A DNA stretch of 64,000 nucleotides from Trichaptum fuscoviolaceum (taxonomy: Eukaryota; Basidiomycota; Agaricomycetes; Hymenochaetales; Trichaptaceae): the NCBI GenBank assembly GCA_910574455.1, contig CAJSYZ010000008.1, positions 1,112,637 to 1,176,636 of the forward strand. Reading direction: 5' to 3'. Below are positions 35,475 to 47,748 of the stretch, in pieces. Position 1 is the first letter of the stretch; each line of letters starts with the position of its first letter. The notes beneath the pieces were generated by a model that worked only from the letters and a program-made list of their open reading frames with translations, was not told the DNA's origin and ran no database searches. Made by a program: the position numbers and the translations under genes.

Positions 35475-38176
35475 TCATGTTGTGGCTGGGCAGCCTGCAC
35501 ACAGCCCTGGCACGCAACCCAAGCAGCTCACAACGCCTACATTGAATGTACGCAGTATCAGGGACATCACGCTTATTACGCCTTCCCCAAGCACAAATCC
35601 GCTGGCCACGACGATCAATCGAATGTCACTCCCTGAAGGATGACCTTCCGTGCCCTTCGCTTTCGCCTGTGCCGCTAGGCGCCTGTGATAAAGAAACTCG
35701 ATGATCCCTCCGATTAGGCGTGCAATAGAGAAGGAGGGTGTGTTTAGGAAACCTATAGCAAACGCCACACCCGACGGAATCCAACGGGCATAGCGATAAC
35801 GCCGTGAGACTGCAACCGTCTTAGCAAAAGAGGTGGCGGCGAAGAACAAAGCGAATATAAGCATGAAGGTACCGCTTTCCGCGGGTAAATGTCCATTGCC
35901 TATGAATCAAGAGGTGTATCAATCAAACTCGGATCTAAAGCAATGAGTCTGTCATCACTCACGGAGTAGTCTCGCTAAGCTAAGCCAAACGTAGGCAGTG
36001 GGGGCTGGGAAGGAAGGTCCAGGGATGGGATATGCGCGGGTATAGAGGTTATACGCCGTCGCTGTCACGACAATACTGAAAGCTGAACCTATCATTTGTC
36101 CGTAAAACAGTGACCTCGGAGAAGCATGAAGAAGATGCCCAGTCTTTAGATCTTGCATGAGATCTCCAGCTCTGGATAAATGATTAGAGCCACGGGTGGG
36201 AAACGTTGTAGATAGAATCAAAATGTAAGAAGGGGTCTGAAGACATACTGCTGTGCGCCTGCTTCTGCTACGCCACCGGCTATTATGTTTGCCACAACAT
36301 TTCCCGGTTGGATGAATGCGAAAAGAAGCTGGCTGATTTTACCAAGGCCGCTGACCGGATTCAAGTCTGTTTCTCCTAACGCTCGCACCCTAAAACACAC
36401 GATAGGCGTTAGAACAACATTCGTTAGCTATTATCGGAAGCAATCTTACCCTAATATGCTGAGCAAGCCACCCATTAAGAAGCCAACGATCGTTGCCCAA
36501 GGCTTAATACCTTCAGCTCCGAAGACAATCCACACGAGAAACGTGCCTGCGGCAACGGAGCATCCAAGGCCCCACAACACCCATCGGGTCGGTACTAAGC
36601 GCTCTGTGGGCTCAAAATCCTCGATATCGCCATCGCTTTCATTCGTTTCAATGGAACCAGTGAACGTTGGTGTGAGCGGCGTTCGCGGCAGTCGAACAAC
36701 GCCATCACTTCCTCGTACAGAATTCAAGGACTTGGCTATAATCTCTCGCACAACAGGTGTGAGGGAAATAAGACTGTCAGAGACCATAATAGCTAAAGAC
36801 GTCCATAATATCCAACCGCGGGCACCGGATGCCATATCGCCGACCGGTCCGGGTGCCCAGCCCTTGAATTTCGATAGTGGAGAAAGTACGCCCCAGCCGA
36901 CAAGCATTCCCTATACATTCATTTAGTTTAAACATATGCGAGTAGTGGCATGGTACGATAATATTACCAGATTCATGCTTAATGCCGTTGGAAAGCCCAT
37001 GATGATACCCTGGCCAACGTATGAGAGACTCGGCGTAAACCACCAGAGCCATTCTCTTGCTAGATAGCTTCCGAAGAGAGGAATTGTAAAAAAGACTGGA
37101 AAGAAGTAGGCCAATAACTAATAAGAGCTCAGCTCATAGTTGCGTCCAAGTACAGAAAGATGCTACAAACCGTCATACTCGCAGACGCAAAGAAGCTTTG
37201 CCCAAGGGCAGTCCAGCCATCTTTCCTGATCGCTTCTCTTTCTCCTAGTTGCTCCTCCCGTTCTTCTTCCGCATCCTCAGGTTCAGTCGAGGGCTGTGCT
37301 TCATTATTAGCATATTGCTCTTCGACCTCAGACACAGTGTGCAATGCCCTATACCCTCGGCGATTCCGGAGAGGACCGTCAGATCGATCAGATCCTGGAG
37401 GGGGGATGTCGTGTAGCACGGATATAAGCTGTGCTGTCGCTGTTCCAGAAGGAAATGCGAGTTGTTCTTTGACGATCTTAAATTTGTTGTGTTAACGAAC
37501 ACTCGGCGTCAGGAAGATGTTCACATACAACTTGTCTTCGGATTGGAGGAGAAAGAAAGACACTGAGATGCCGGTCAAATAGAAATTCAAGGGAGTTCGG
37601 CAGACATCTTACCCGAAGAATGCTATGGCACACGACCATAAGATGGCTTTAGACCACGACAAAAACAGAGGTGGCGATCCATCCAGATCAAGGTCTAATA
37701 TGGATAGTGCTGGTAGTATTCCTACGAAACCCGCGGCTAAAGGCATCTGCATCGTGGTGAGCCAGTTGACGAGTGAGGGAGAAATTGCGCGCATTTCCAC
37801 GCACAGTGCCAGTCGCAGTTGCCGTTGTTTGCAGAACCACATTCTCTTGTGGCGTCATGGGTATTGGCATGAGAAGGGATATAAGGTATCCAAGTAAGGC
37901 TGACTGTAGAGACATCCTGTATGTGACGTGAACACCAGCTTCGAGACTGCAGGTTATGAAGACCCACATGCTAATCCAACCCGTTTGGAGGCCGAAGTAT
38001 AGGTTCGTGAAGCATAGTAGGCATCCTATTCCAAGGCCAACGACAACAGCACGTAGCTGAAGCATGATACATTAACTCAGTCAACCAGGCTGACTATTCA
38101 ACGATTCCCATACCGTGAATTCCACGCGTACCGGGCTTGCAGCAACATTTAAGTTGTCATTTTCCGATGGCGACAT
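35475..38176 (-). CDS. Oligopeptide transporter family (OPT) membrane protein
   Basis: A multi-pass plasma- or internal-membrane transporter expected to move small peptides or metal-chelate-like substrates with protons. The ATG at 38176 gives MSPSENDNLNVAASP, then after one intron LRAVVVGLGIGCLLC and FTNLYFGLQTGWISMW, the hallmark first helix of OPT proteins. Later blocks seen are LMPIPMTPQENVVLQTTA, an acidic loop (EEREEQLGERE), the YVGQGIIMGFPTAL helix, NIIAGGVAEAGAQQ, and a final set of helices ending GLCAGCPATT. Many short introns. The NIIAGGVAEAG block points to the YSL-like/fungal OPT branch rather than the ISP4 branch. The call is firm for family, open for substrate. Confidence 0.85.
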
Positions 38177-38698
38177 GAGCCTAGTAGAATATTCATGAGA
38201 TATATGGGGCTGAAATCAATATAAAACAGACCTCCACCATTTTCGAAGTTGCATTGCAAGTCAAACGGCGCTGAGGAGATGGCACGCCGCACGCGTTCAA
38301 CACACCCTTGATTAGGCGCCGTACTATACTCTTACTAATACTACTACTAGTAGTTGTATTATGTAATAGTAGCACTATCTAGTATACGTCATTTACTACT
38401 CTGCTTTGAAATCCCGACGTACTACTACTAGTATGTATGTAGTACATACAAAAGTCGAACTCAACGACTAAAATTTTGGCGCCACTCTTCGCTTCACAGT
38501 TGGTAAACGCATGTGCAGACATCATCATTAACAAAAGAAAATAGGACGTTAAGCGCGCCTGGATGATGTCCAAGTATCTTCTCGCGTAAGGTGGCTGACC
38601 GTAGCCTTCCTGATGATAAAGGTTGCAGCGGGCTGCCTGTGGCAAGTTATCGTGAAAGACGACCGACAGTCGCAGACTCTATCACTAACGAATACTCC
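38177..38698. other. Divergent promoter region with TAC/GTA palindromes
   Basis: This 522-bp gap lies between the OPT gene and the cysteine-rich membrane protein gene. It holds ACTACTAGTAGT, a perfect 12-bp palindrome at 38343-38354, and a related ACTACTACTAGTATG block near 38421-38435. The same core occurs at 29975-29988. Confidence 0.45.
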
Positions 38699-39886
38699 AT
38701 GCGCCTAGCTCTCTTTCTCGTATGTTTCACGACTTTGGCCTCTCAAATCCATGCTGGATCTGTAGCGGAGGGAGGCGTCTGCGTTGTTGCAAATGACAAG
38801 CTTGACCCGTCCTCGCACAAATTTGACTCAGATTGTGATGACCAAACGTACTGCTCTAGCACCGCAAACTCACCATCTCAGGGCGCAGGTTTAAATACTA
38901 CATCTTCAGAGACACAATCCTCTGGCATCTGTGTGAAGAGGACATGTAGGAAGGACGAGTTTCCGTTTGGGTACTCAACAAACGAAGCCTTGCCGCCTCT
39001 CTGTGACCATGGAGCTGCCTGCCCCGATAATGGAAGCGCTTGTCAGGTCCTGCTACAGGTTGGGTCAACTTGTGAAATGGACCGTGACTATCAATGCGCA
39101 TCATATCGCGACGGACTATCTCTATCGAGCGGGATTAACTACAATGGATCTGTCTGCCTTCAGTCAATGTGTATGTGAGTATGTCAGAAATCCTGTCTCC
39201 TTCAATGAAGAGCTAAATATCACCTTGCACTTCTACAGGTATGCGAATGTAACCATTGGGCTCCCTTGCATCTTAGAACGTACCACATACAATGGGCTGG
39301 ATCACAACTATCTTCCATATAACATCACAATCCAAAGGGACAATTGTGTAACATCCTATCCAAAACTCTATTGCGGATCGAATAGCTCGCTGTGTGAAAG
39401 GATGAAAGAACTCGGAGATACATGTGACGATGACCGGGAGTGTCTATCGGTGAGAGAAACGTTATCTCCCCAAATATACATGACTCATCCTACCATTCAG
39501 CTTAGCTGCAGTGAAATGAACGTCTGCACATCACCGCCAGGAGGATCACTCAGGGTAGAAGTATGGCAGTATGCTCTAACCGCGTCGTCAGGTCTGATTG
39601 GTATGTCCATGGCAATGCATTATATGCAATTGAGCTGATGCATACGGACTTCATAGTAATCGTAGCTATTTGTACATTCCTCGCACTTAGCCACAAGAGA
39701 CACCGTATGGAACGCTATTACGAAGTCATGGAGTACTACCGGGACCAGACAAGGTGACCGTGAAAACTTACAACCACTGCAACTTACTAACGTGTACATA
39801 TGCTCAGTCTCCGAGCTTCCATCGTATCTTTACATGCAGCTGCCGCGCAACGGCTGGCAAAACAAGAGATATATCATGACTTATGA
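38699..39886 (+). CDS. Cysteine-rich type I membrane protein (Dickkopf-N-like)
   Basis: Spliced model of about 335 residues. A signal peptide (MRLALFLVCFTTLASQIHA) precedes a cysteine-rich outer domain with repeated spacings such as DSDCDDQTYC, CRKDEFPFGY, LCDHGAACPDNGSAC, CEMDRDYQC and CDDDRECLS. There are several N-glycosylation-type sites (NTT, NGS, NYT, NIT). One membrane helix follows (SSGLIVIVAICTFLAL), then a basic cytoplasmic tail. Four introns of about 50-60 nt; the stop is at 39884-39886. Basidiomycete proteins of this shape are often labelled Dickkopf N-terminal Cys-rich. Function is unknown, and a cell-surface sensor or wall role is a guess. Confidence 0.75.
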
Positions 39887-40020
39887 TACAGGAGGTATAC
39901 GGTCACTCGCCCATTTATTGGTTATATCGTAAGCAAGAATGTAGAGAGATCATGCTAAACATATATAGAAGCAACTATGCCGTTTTATACTACATATAAG
40001 TATTTTCTGCTCATTCGCGA

Positions 40021-41406
40021 TTAGTCGTCCAGCTCATCCTCCTCGTCCTTCAAAGTCTCTGGGCCAGGGGAAGAGGATATAGGAGGTATTAAGTGGTCGA
40101 CTTCTCCGTGCAGGGGACTTCGAGATGAAATTGTTTCGTTGTCATCGTCATTATCGTTAGCTAGCACATCGACTCCTTTCTCCTCGACTCCTTCGGTTTC
40201 CATTTTGACCTGCTCATCATTACTTGACGATGGTAACCCTTCGCTATCATTTCCTTCGTCCGCAGTGGTGCCCTCAGTATAACTTATATGCCTTTCCTCG
40301 ACAATTGCCGTCCCCGTAAATTCGTCGGGAATGGCATGTTCACTTTTGACCTTCTTTGACGGACTGGGCAAGTCTTCTCTATTTTCTTGTCGAAGAGGAC
40401 TGGATGGTAGAGGCTATTAATCAAGTCTTAAATTTAGCCAGAAAGTCTTCTCTAAAATTGTAAGAAACCCCACCTCTTCATCGGATTCAATTTCAATAAC
40501 TTCTTCATCCTCTGACGGACGTTTCCTAGGGTTATCACGTTGACTACTAATTATCCCATTCGCCTTCAGAAGTTCTGTGATCGAGGTAAGCGAGAATCCC
40601 CTATCTTGCTGGATTCGAAAGGAACTGAACGTACCGCGGCTCCGGTATCGGAAAGTGAACGTGACATATGGGCCTGGTTCATTGGGATCATATGGCGATG
40701 TGCTTACAGCAACAGTCCGAGTCCCTCTAAACTTTTCTTCACCAAAGCTGTATAAAAGATAAATGTCAAAACTCAAGGTTAAAGGGCTATTTTTATGAAT
40801 GGTACCTTGTACAATGTGCGCCGGCTTTCTTTGCCTTCTCGTGAACATAACCAAGGTTTTGGGCGTCATATCCGTCAAAGTGCATACTGTCACCCAGCTG
40901 GACTCTACTGATCTCCACTCGTATGGTACCGACGTCCTTCAGAGTATTATCATACATATTAGCCAAAGAATCATCGTCTGTGCGATGACATCAGTCAATA
41001 ATCGCATTCAAGACTTTCCTCAAAACTGAAGTCCTCACCTGTTAGTGTGAGCTCCGAGAACTTGAATGGCTTGATCGATCGAGCGTTTTTCTTCACTCCA
41101 AATCGTTCAACAGGCATTGATCGTCCAGGTCGAATAATAGCTGATGCGACATCCTTTCCGTCGACGAATACATGCCCGGATGTTGCTATACGCTTTCCGC
41201 TATTGTCCTGCCAAGAAACAGAGAAGTGCTAGGGTGTTGCACCTAAATACTAGTCCCTAACGAACGATAAGGTTGCGGAAGCTTACTTTTCCTACTTCAC
41301 TAGTGATCCACGCGCTCTTCATATTCTCCTGAGCTTCTTCTACATAGACCGGCAGCGGCCTACCTTCACACGACACCCAGCACGAGAACCCATAGTGTTT
41401 CAGCAT
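40021..41406 (-). CDS. DUF7918-like basidiomycete protein
   Basis: The ATG at 41406 gives MLKHYGFSCWVSCEGRPL, then WITSEVGK, DNSGKRIATSGHVFVDGKDV, KPFKFSELTLT, IRVEISRVQLG, EKAKKAGAHCTSFGEE, and a strand-rich block ending FTFRYRSRGTFSSFRI. The N-terminal half matches what I know of DUF7918, a domain widespread and expanded in agaricomycetes and of unknown function. The C-terminal third is acidic and Ser-rich with PSPSKKVKSEHA and ends in DEEDELDD, suggesting a disordered, perhaps nuclear tail. Four or five introns; one near 40745-40800 could be retained in part. No catalytic motif is visible. Confidence 0.7.
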
Positions 41407-42468
41407 CAAAAAATCGTTAATTTAGTTGCGACGGAAAGCAGAGCCGGAGATATAGTTGACTGCACCGCTGAGAGGATTCGACTCCAAGTCAGGCGCGTCG
41501 CGGTGAAAAAGTAAAGGCAAAACCTGAACACGTTATGTCACAGTGACATAACGCGACACTACATACAGTGTTTCGACACTCCTTGAAACACCTATTCGTA
41601 AAATCTAGAATTTAATTCACATCGTCAGTTAAATGCTTGATATTCCTCATGTACTACTTCGGATACATACTCTATATCATATCATGCAATAACCTGCAAT
41701 CAAGTGGTCTACATAAATTAAGAAGAAGTAAAGCTTTAATTTGAAGAAAATGTCACACTTTACCCGTCTGTGAAACACAGTCACAAAGTGTGACGTGAGC
41801 ATGAAATTCTCGTGTAGTTGTCCTAATCAAGGCATATTTCCCACCCAATGTTGTCACAACCCAAGCTGCAAAACATATCAATTGCTATACAAGACTTTGA
41901 CATCATTTTCTTACAGAGTTACAGAGAGTATATGCTATAACACAAACCATGTATCCTTTGAGCCAAAGACAATTGGAATTGGAATTGCTGTTGAATTTAT
42001 AAAAATGAAATAACAATGTGTTTATAACTCAAAATGCTGATTTTAAGACAATTCTGTGTCTAAATTTTTTGGATCTCACCGGATCAATGGTATATTTAAT
42101 ACAGCCATACCTATAGCCCATCCATACACTTAAGTCAAAGATTGGAACCAAGAGGTTCAATGATAGTGGAGGAAATCGAATTGTTTCAAGGAACGATTGG
42201 GTTCCAAGGAGTGGTCAAACACTGTAGTAGCAGTTGTACTACATAGCGATAGTAGTGTACTGTGTAAATTATATTATACAAAGACGATCCGTGTTTCGTT
42301 ATTGGAACAAGTTCGTAAGAAGCCGGTATTAGATACAAATACATTGATTAATTCTTCCCTGCATTATAATTGCTGACCTAAATCTCCTATGGTAGATGTG
42401 GTCTTTTGGATTGACAGTGTCAACCGCCGAAGTGCGACGCCAGCAGACCGACGAACTCAAACCTGAAT
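41407..42468. other. Intergenic with a hairpin-rich segment
   Basis: About 1.06 kb without a gene. Strong inverted repeats fall at 41531-41553, 41568-41591 and 41752-41794, listed separately. The rest is AT-rich with no family match. Confidence 0.45.
41531..41794. repeat. Cluster of hairpins, possible miniature inverted-repeat element
   Basis: Seen directly: 41531-41553 has 11-base perfect arms (CGTTATGTCAC) around one base. 41568-41591 has 7-base arms (GTGTTTC and GAAACAC). 41752-41794 has 9-base arms (GTCACACTT and AAGTGTGAC) around an inner CTGTG/CACAG stem. The outer segments share the word TGTCACA. Size and structure fit a small non-autonomous element, but clear ends and a target duplication were not found. 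Confidence 0.4.
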
Positions 42469-45400
42469 TCACTCAAGAGCTGTTTGAATACTTGACCGGC
42501 GACATACAGTAGCTAGAAGGCGATCACATTCATCCCTCTCCTTCTCCAGTCCCATTTCCTCGTAACATCGCAGAGCTTCACGAAGGTCGCTCACGGCAAG
42601 CTTGCGCTCGTCACTGGTTGCGATCGCCAGATTATCGAGTGTCAACTCCGCGATATTACGGAGGCAATTTGTTTCATCGATCTTTTGGTTGGCCGTCCGG
42701 TATTTTTCCAGTGCATGGCGGAAGTAGCCTAGCGCTTCGTCTCTTTTACTTGACGTCTTCCTTAGTATCCCAAGCTTAAGCAAACATTCCGCTTCGAACG
42801 CGATCCAAAAGCCTGAATCCGCTCGGACTTTTGCCAGAGCCTGTTCGTAGAGGACCTCCGCTTCAGAGAACTTCTTATGCGAGAGCGAGATGTCCCCTTT
42901 CGCGATCATAGTGATCCCCTTCCCCCACTCGTTATTTGCTTTGTTCCAGAGGACTTCCGCGTGCTCAATCGTTTCTGTCGCATTTTGCATCTGACCCATA
43001 CCCAAGAAAGCCATTGAGAGTTTGACAAGTGCGTATGCCGCCCGGTCATTAACGCCCATCGCACGGAAGGAGGCTATCGCTTGCTCAAGGATCACTTGAG
43101 CATTCTCATAGTCCGAACAGATGATGCAGACCTCTCCCAGTGAAGATAAGACCGCGGCATAGTGAGACGAGTCGTCAATACCGAGCTCTTCGTGGATGCC
43201 CAACGCTTCTTCGAAGTGTTCGCGGGCTCTGGCGTAGTCCGACTCGAAGACGTGACAGATATCCCCTATTTGTTGCAGTGCCTGCGCTCTTATAATTTGC
43301 ATACAACGGTCGTTTTCTGATGCCTTCGCAAGTGCAAGGGCTCGTTCCGCGAGCTGCATCGACATCTCGGGCTTAGACGTGACTCTGTAGTTCCTGCTAA
43401 GGCTAAGAAAAACTAAGGCCTATTCGCTGTCAGTTTTGGTACAAGCAATCATGGAAATATAAATAAAATCACCTGCCCGGATAAATCTTGCGTCTCTTCG
43501 TATACCCCCAAAGAATTTTGAAGTCTTTCCTCGCATTCATCGAAGCGGCGGAGGTTATGAGAATGACGCGCCAGTCTATGCATACATTCTGCCTGACCTC
43601 TTTTGTCGTTCACCTCGTCGTACAGCCCGGCAGCTCTTTTAAGATCCAGTTCAATCACGTCCGAATTCTTGCTCCCGTAGTTTAAGAAAATATCGATAGT
43701 AGCTGTGATGAGCATGCAGTCAGCCTCCAGCTTTTTATCCCCAACTTCGCGAGAAATCTGTAACGCCTCGGTCACGACTAGGAGAGGCGGCTTTCCCATG
43801 CTAGTCTGCACGTAAAATCGTCCGAGATCCACAACAGCTCGGATAGCTGGAGTCGGGTCAAACATTTTGAACGCACGGATGATGAGACTCTCGATATTTC
43901 CTCGTTCTTCAACCACCCTGCGGACAGGCGTAGCATTTCCATCTCTTTTGACGGAGTCTACCACTTTGAACATACCCCATAAGTAGTCCTCAAGCCCCTT
44001 GACTGTGGCCCTGCTAGCTGGATAGGCCGTAGATACGTAGGCCCGAATGGGTGCGAGGACTCTTATCCTATTTCGGCCGTCCAGATATGCCAAAGACGTT
44101 TTCCGAAGGCAAAGACTACAATCGGCGACGTCCTGAAGATCGGGAGTAGCGAGTCGGAGCTCATCATTTCTTAGTCCATCCGGAAGAAGTGATAGGGCAC
44201 ATAGTAAAGTAAGTGCACCTGGTTTCTGCTGGAGACGAGGACTGGTAAGTGATAATTCGATCGAAACTTCAAGATTGTTTCTTCTGTCTTCACCGTTGCT
44301 GAGTACACGAGTAGACTCAGCCTTCCATCGCACAATGAGGTTTGGGACCGATTCCAACCCGGGCTGAGCCAACGTGGCGGCAAGCTCCACTGCGAGCGGG
44401 AGGTAGCCACATAGGCCTAATAGCTCGTCCAATGCATCAGGCGTGTCCTTCTCGGTGCAGTCTGGGAAATCAGAGTCTGAAATCACATTGAACATCCGAC
44501 GAGCTTCCACCGGCTCTAACGTCTGTAGAGCAGGCAGAAAGGGCTTTGTCCAGATTACGCCGCCCGGGCGCTCAACTCCTCGCATCGTGATAACCAACGT
44601 CAGACCATCCACTTTGGTCAAGAGGGCTAGTAGATCTTCGACATCCCTCCTTCCCAAGGGAGGCTCCCATGGGGTCTCGAAGTTGTCTAAAACCAGCATG
44701 CAGAATGGGCCTATCACAGGTAAGCTTGAGTTGGTTTCATCGCCGTCGAAGGCGCCGGACAATACGTCCTTGATGTCATCAATAGTTTCACGCCATCCAA
44801 GTTTCTTCGACTCCGAAATTCCGAGGTGAGAAGCAATCACGGAGGCCAGACCATCCGCAGAATTTGCTGAGTCGCACGAGATGAAGAAGCGATAGTTCCC
44901 AAACTTGTCGATGATACATGCGTTGTTCAACAAGGCAATCGAGAGGGCGGATTTTCCTAAATGAAACATCAGACATTCATTACGACCGATATGCGGGAGT
45001 GATTGCATCGAAGATACTCACCTATGCCTCCTGGGCCAGGAATCATGATGCGTGCCGCCGAGTTTCTAGTCACCATATCGACTAGAGTTTTAAGTTCGTT
45101 GTCCCGCCCATAGAAGATTTCCCGTACTGGCGGAGGGCGGGCTGTTGCAGCGGCCTTTTCTAAAGCACTTTGATAAGGAGATCTTTTTTGATAAATTAAC
45201 CATCGGGTTAGTTTCAATGCTTGACTGGTGATGACGGTCCTACGTGCCTTTGCGAAATCGGCGTTCGAATGGGGACTGCTACGGATTCAGTTGCAGTGGT
45301 ATCTTCTTCAGGCTAATTCAAAAGAGTTGAAACGATAGTTAGCTTAGTTAATAACGGTAAAGCACAAAAAATGTTGCGATAAGTAGACAATGAACGCACT

Positions 45401-46839
45401 TCGTCGGTAAGTACACTATCAATCATCATGCTTAGACCTTGTCTCCATGACTCTTGCCGTGTCTCTCTTTGCACGATTCTTTTGAACTCAACAAAATGCT
45501 CTCTCATGTCATCCGAGAGTGATCTTTGTAGATGAGTGATGTCCGCGAGCGTGGATCTCGTGAAAAGGTTTGATTGAAACTAATAGAGAATCAAATTTAG
45601 CTAATCTCCTGCAACGACAGATCGGATATTGCATACATTGAAAATGTTAAATGCATGGTCAAGAGCTCTCTCGGCTCTTTTGATTATCTCCCGGTCTTCT
45701 TCCTGTCGCATGAGCCTTTGAACGTAGGAGCGACTGGGACTAGACAACTTCTCCACACAGTCCCTAACAGTAATCAGACGGCTTGAACATTGTATGTTAG
45801 TTTACACAGAATGAAAGTACCGGATGATTCAACATACTTGTACAGCCCTTCCAAATCATAATGGAGAGAAGGATCGACACCGGAGCTCTCTACACACTGC
45901 ATGACTACATTCGTCAAGTCATCAACGCGTCCTTTGATCTGTAAGCAATCTTCTTTGTTCTCGGAGGCGCCCTAGATGATGCGGTGATAAGAATGATGGG
46001 GATGAAAGCACCCGTCAGTGGTTATTCTCAAGTGCGATGCAAAATGATTATCAAGAATGTTCGGAGGGGAAAGGATCGCCCATCAAGAATGTATTCAGGA
46101 GGACCGAAGGGCTCGACAAAGTTGAGAGAATTTTACAGATAGAACTCACATCGGTGTACTCAATAATGAGTGCTATTAAACCCGCAACGCCCTTCAGATA
46201 AGGGATATTAGATGCCTCAGCAACGTTGACAAGGGTCTTCGCTGCTAGGATAGTAACGGATCGGACGGTTTCCTTCTTCTCCCGCTCTATGCCTTCATCT
46301 CTTTTCCCGGGCGGTGAGGGACAGTGGAAATGCAACGCTCTTGGCAGTTGAGGGGAGGGAGTGTCCGGAGACGCTGTGAGAGTAGGTGAAGATAGGTCCG
46401 AAACGAGAGAGCTAGGGTTGTGTAGGATGGATGATTTTGCGGAAGGAGATGAGTTGGCCGTCTCAGAAATGGGGCTGGAAACGTAGCGTTGGTTGTCTTC
46501 CTCGATCTCAACGAGAGCTCCCCTCCTCCCCTTCGTCTTCTCCACACTTTTCATTCCGACCTCGCTTTCTCCGTCCACTCCAACGATAGTGACTTCTGTA
46601 TCGTTCCGACGCGGCTTGAATTGCAGATTCAGGGACTGAGGTCGCGGTTTTGGCTTGTCGATGGGCCTGCTGACGCCGACCGGCTTGCTTTTCTCGTCAT
46701 TGCTTGGTGCTCTTTTCTTCCAAACCTTGAGAAACTTTCCGAAGAAGCCTCCGAAGCAATGAGCAGGACCAGGGCTTGTCGGCGTGAAGGGAGAGTCGAT
46801 GAGGGTTGCATCCGTGTCCTTCCTCGCGAGAACAGGCAT
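42469..46839 (-). CDS. NLR-like receptor: MLKL/HeLo-like N-domain, NB-ARC, TPR
   Basis: A large spliced gene. The start ATG at 46839 gives MPVLARKDTDATL. About 190 residues of Ser/Pro-rich linker follow. Next comes a helical segment (VNVAEASNIPYLKGVAG, LIALIIEYTD, then NKEDCLQIKGRVDDL) like the MLKL-N/HeLo-type four-helix domains at the front of many basidiomycete NLRs. The nucleotide-binding domain has REIFYGRDNEL, Walker A GPGGIGKSALS and Walker B CMLVLDNFETPWEP. Helical linkers and about ten TPR-like repeats follow (for example ARAREHFEEALGIHEELG, FSEAEVLYEQALAKV) to the stop at 42469. Family knowledge: such STAND ATPases oligomerise on a trigger and signal cell death or non-self response. 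The exon joins between 45020 and 45310 are partly inferred. Confidence 0.82.
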
Positions 46840-47748
46840 TGTGGCACGAAAAGGAGACACGTGGCTTCAAAGGGGCATTTAGTGGGTCGAAGACCTTCAA
46901 GTTGTTGTAGGTCGAAGGTCAAGTGGTTCTTTCTGAAGGGGATTGTCAGAAGGGAGCTAGGACTCGGATAGACAATCTCCAAGAGCCTCGATATATATAT
47001 AGTGCCGCATCACGAAGAAATTGCCTGATAACAGGCCCGACCAGATTGGCGCCAAAAGCCACAGACGGCAAGGCGAGATAAGTTAGGCAAGAAGCCATCG
47101 GTCAAATAGATTCCGACACACAAGGCATACTACGCTCAAAGTTATTTGATCCCATTGACGAGAATACGCACCGCAAGAAGAAAGGCCAGGTGCCGAATGT
47201 CGTACCTTGAGGACTTCAGAGTTTGATCGACTTCACACATTAGAGCATCAGTTGCTGCCATGGCACTCGAGCATTGACAGGCCGGTCTATCCACGGTTAG
47301 AAAAGGAGACAAAGAGCATGCCAGCGAAAATAGAAAAGATCGGGAGAAGCTGGCACGACGTCAACTCCAAGGCAAGATCAAAAGGTGGAATGAGCGGCCA
47401 TCAAGAGCCAGAAAGTCTCGCAGTTTATTCGCTATATGATTGCTTGTATTCACAAGACGCTCAGGTTGGAGGAAGGTTGTGCGGAGTGAGAGCAACCGCC
47501 GCAGTCACTGGCAGTGCTGCAAAGAAGTAACGGCGGTGAGAACACCGGACAGGTCGGTCTCTTACAATGAACTTGAACTTTCAAAAGAGGAAATGGGTTC
47601 TCATGTGCCAGTGGTGCCACTGGCACTGGCAGTGGCACGACTCGAGCGACGCGTCAGTGACCCGCGTCTTCCCTAACGTTTACCTCAGTGTCTGCAAAAC
47701 AGCTCGATATTCAACGCTGACACAAAATTCCACTAAGTAGCTGCAAAA
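46840..47748. other. Shared upstream region of NLR and SEM1 genes
   Basis: This 909-bp gap between divergent starts includes a TATATATAT tract at 46991-47001, 152 bp before the NLR ATG on its strand. A small cluster of TGGCAC/GTGCCA words lies at 47608-47640. No gene is supported inside. Confidence 0.45.
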
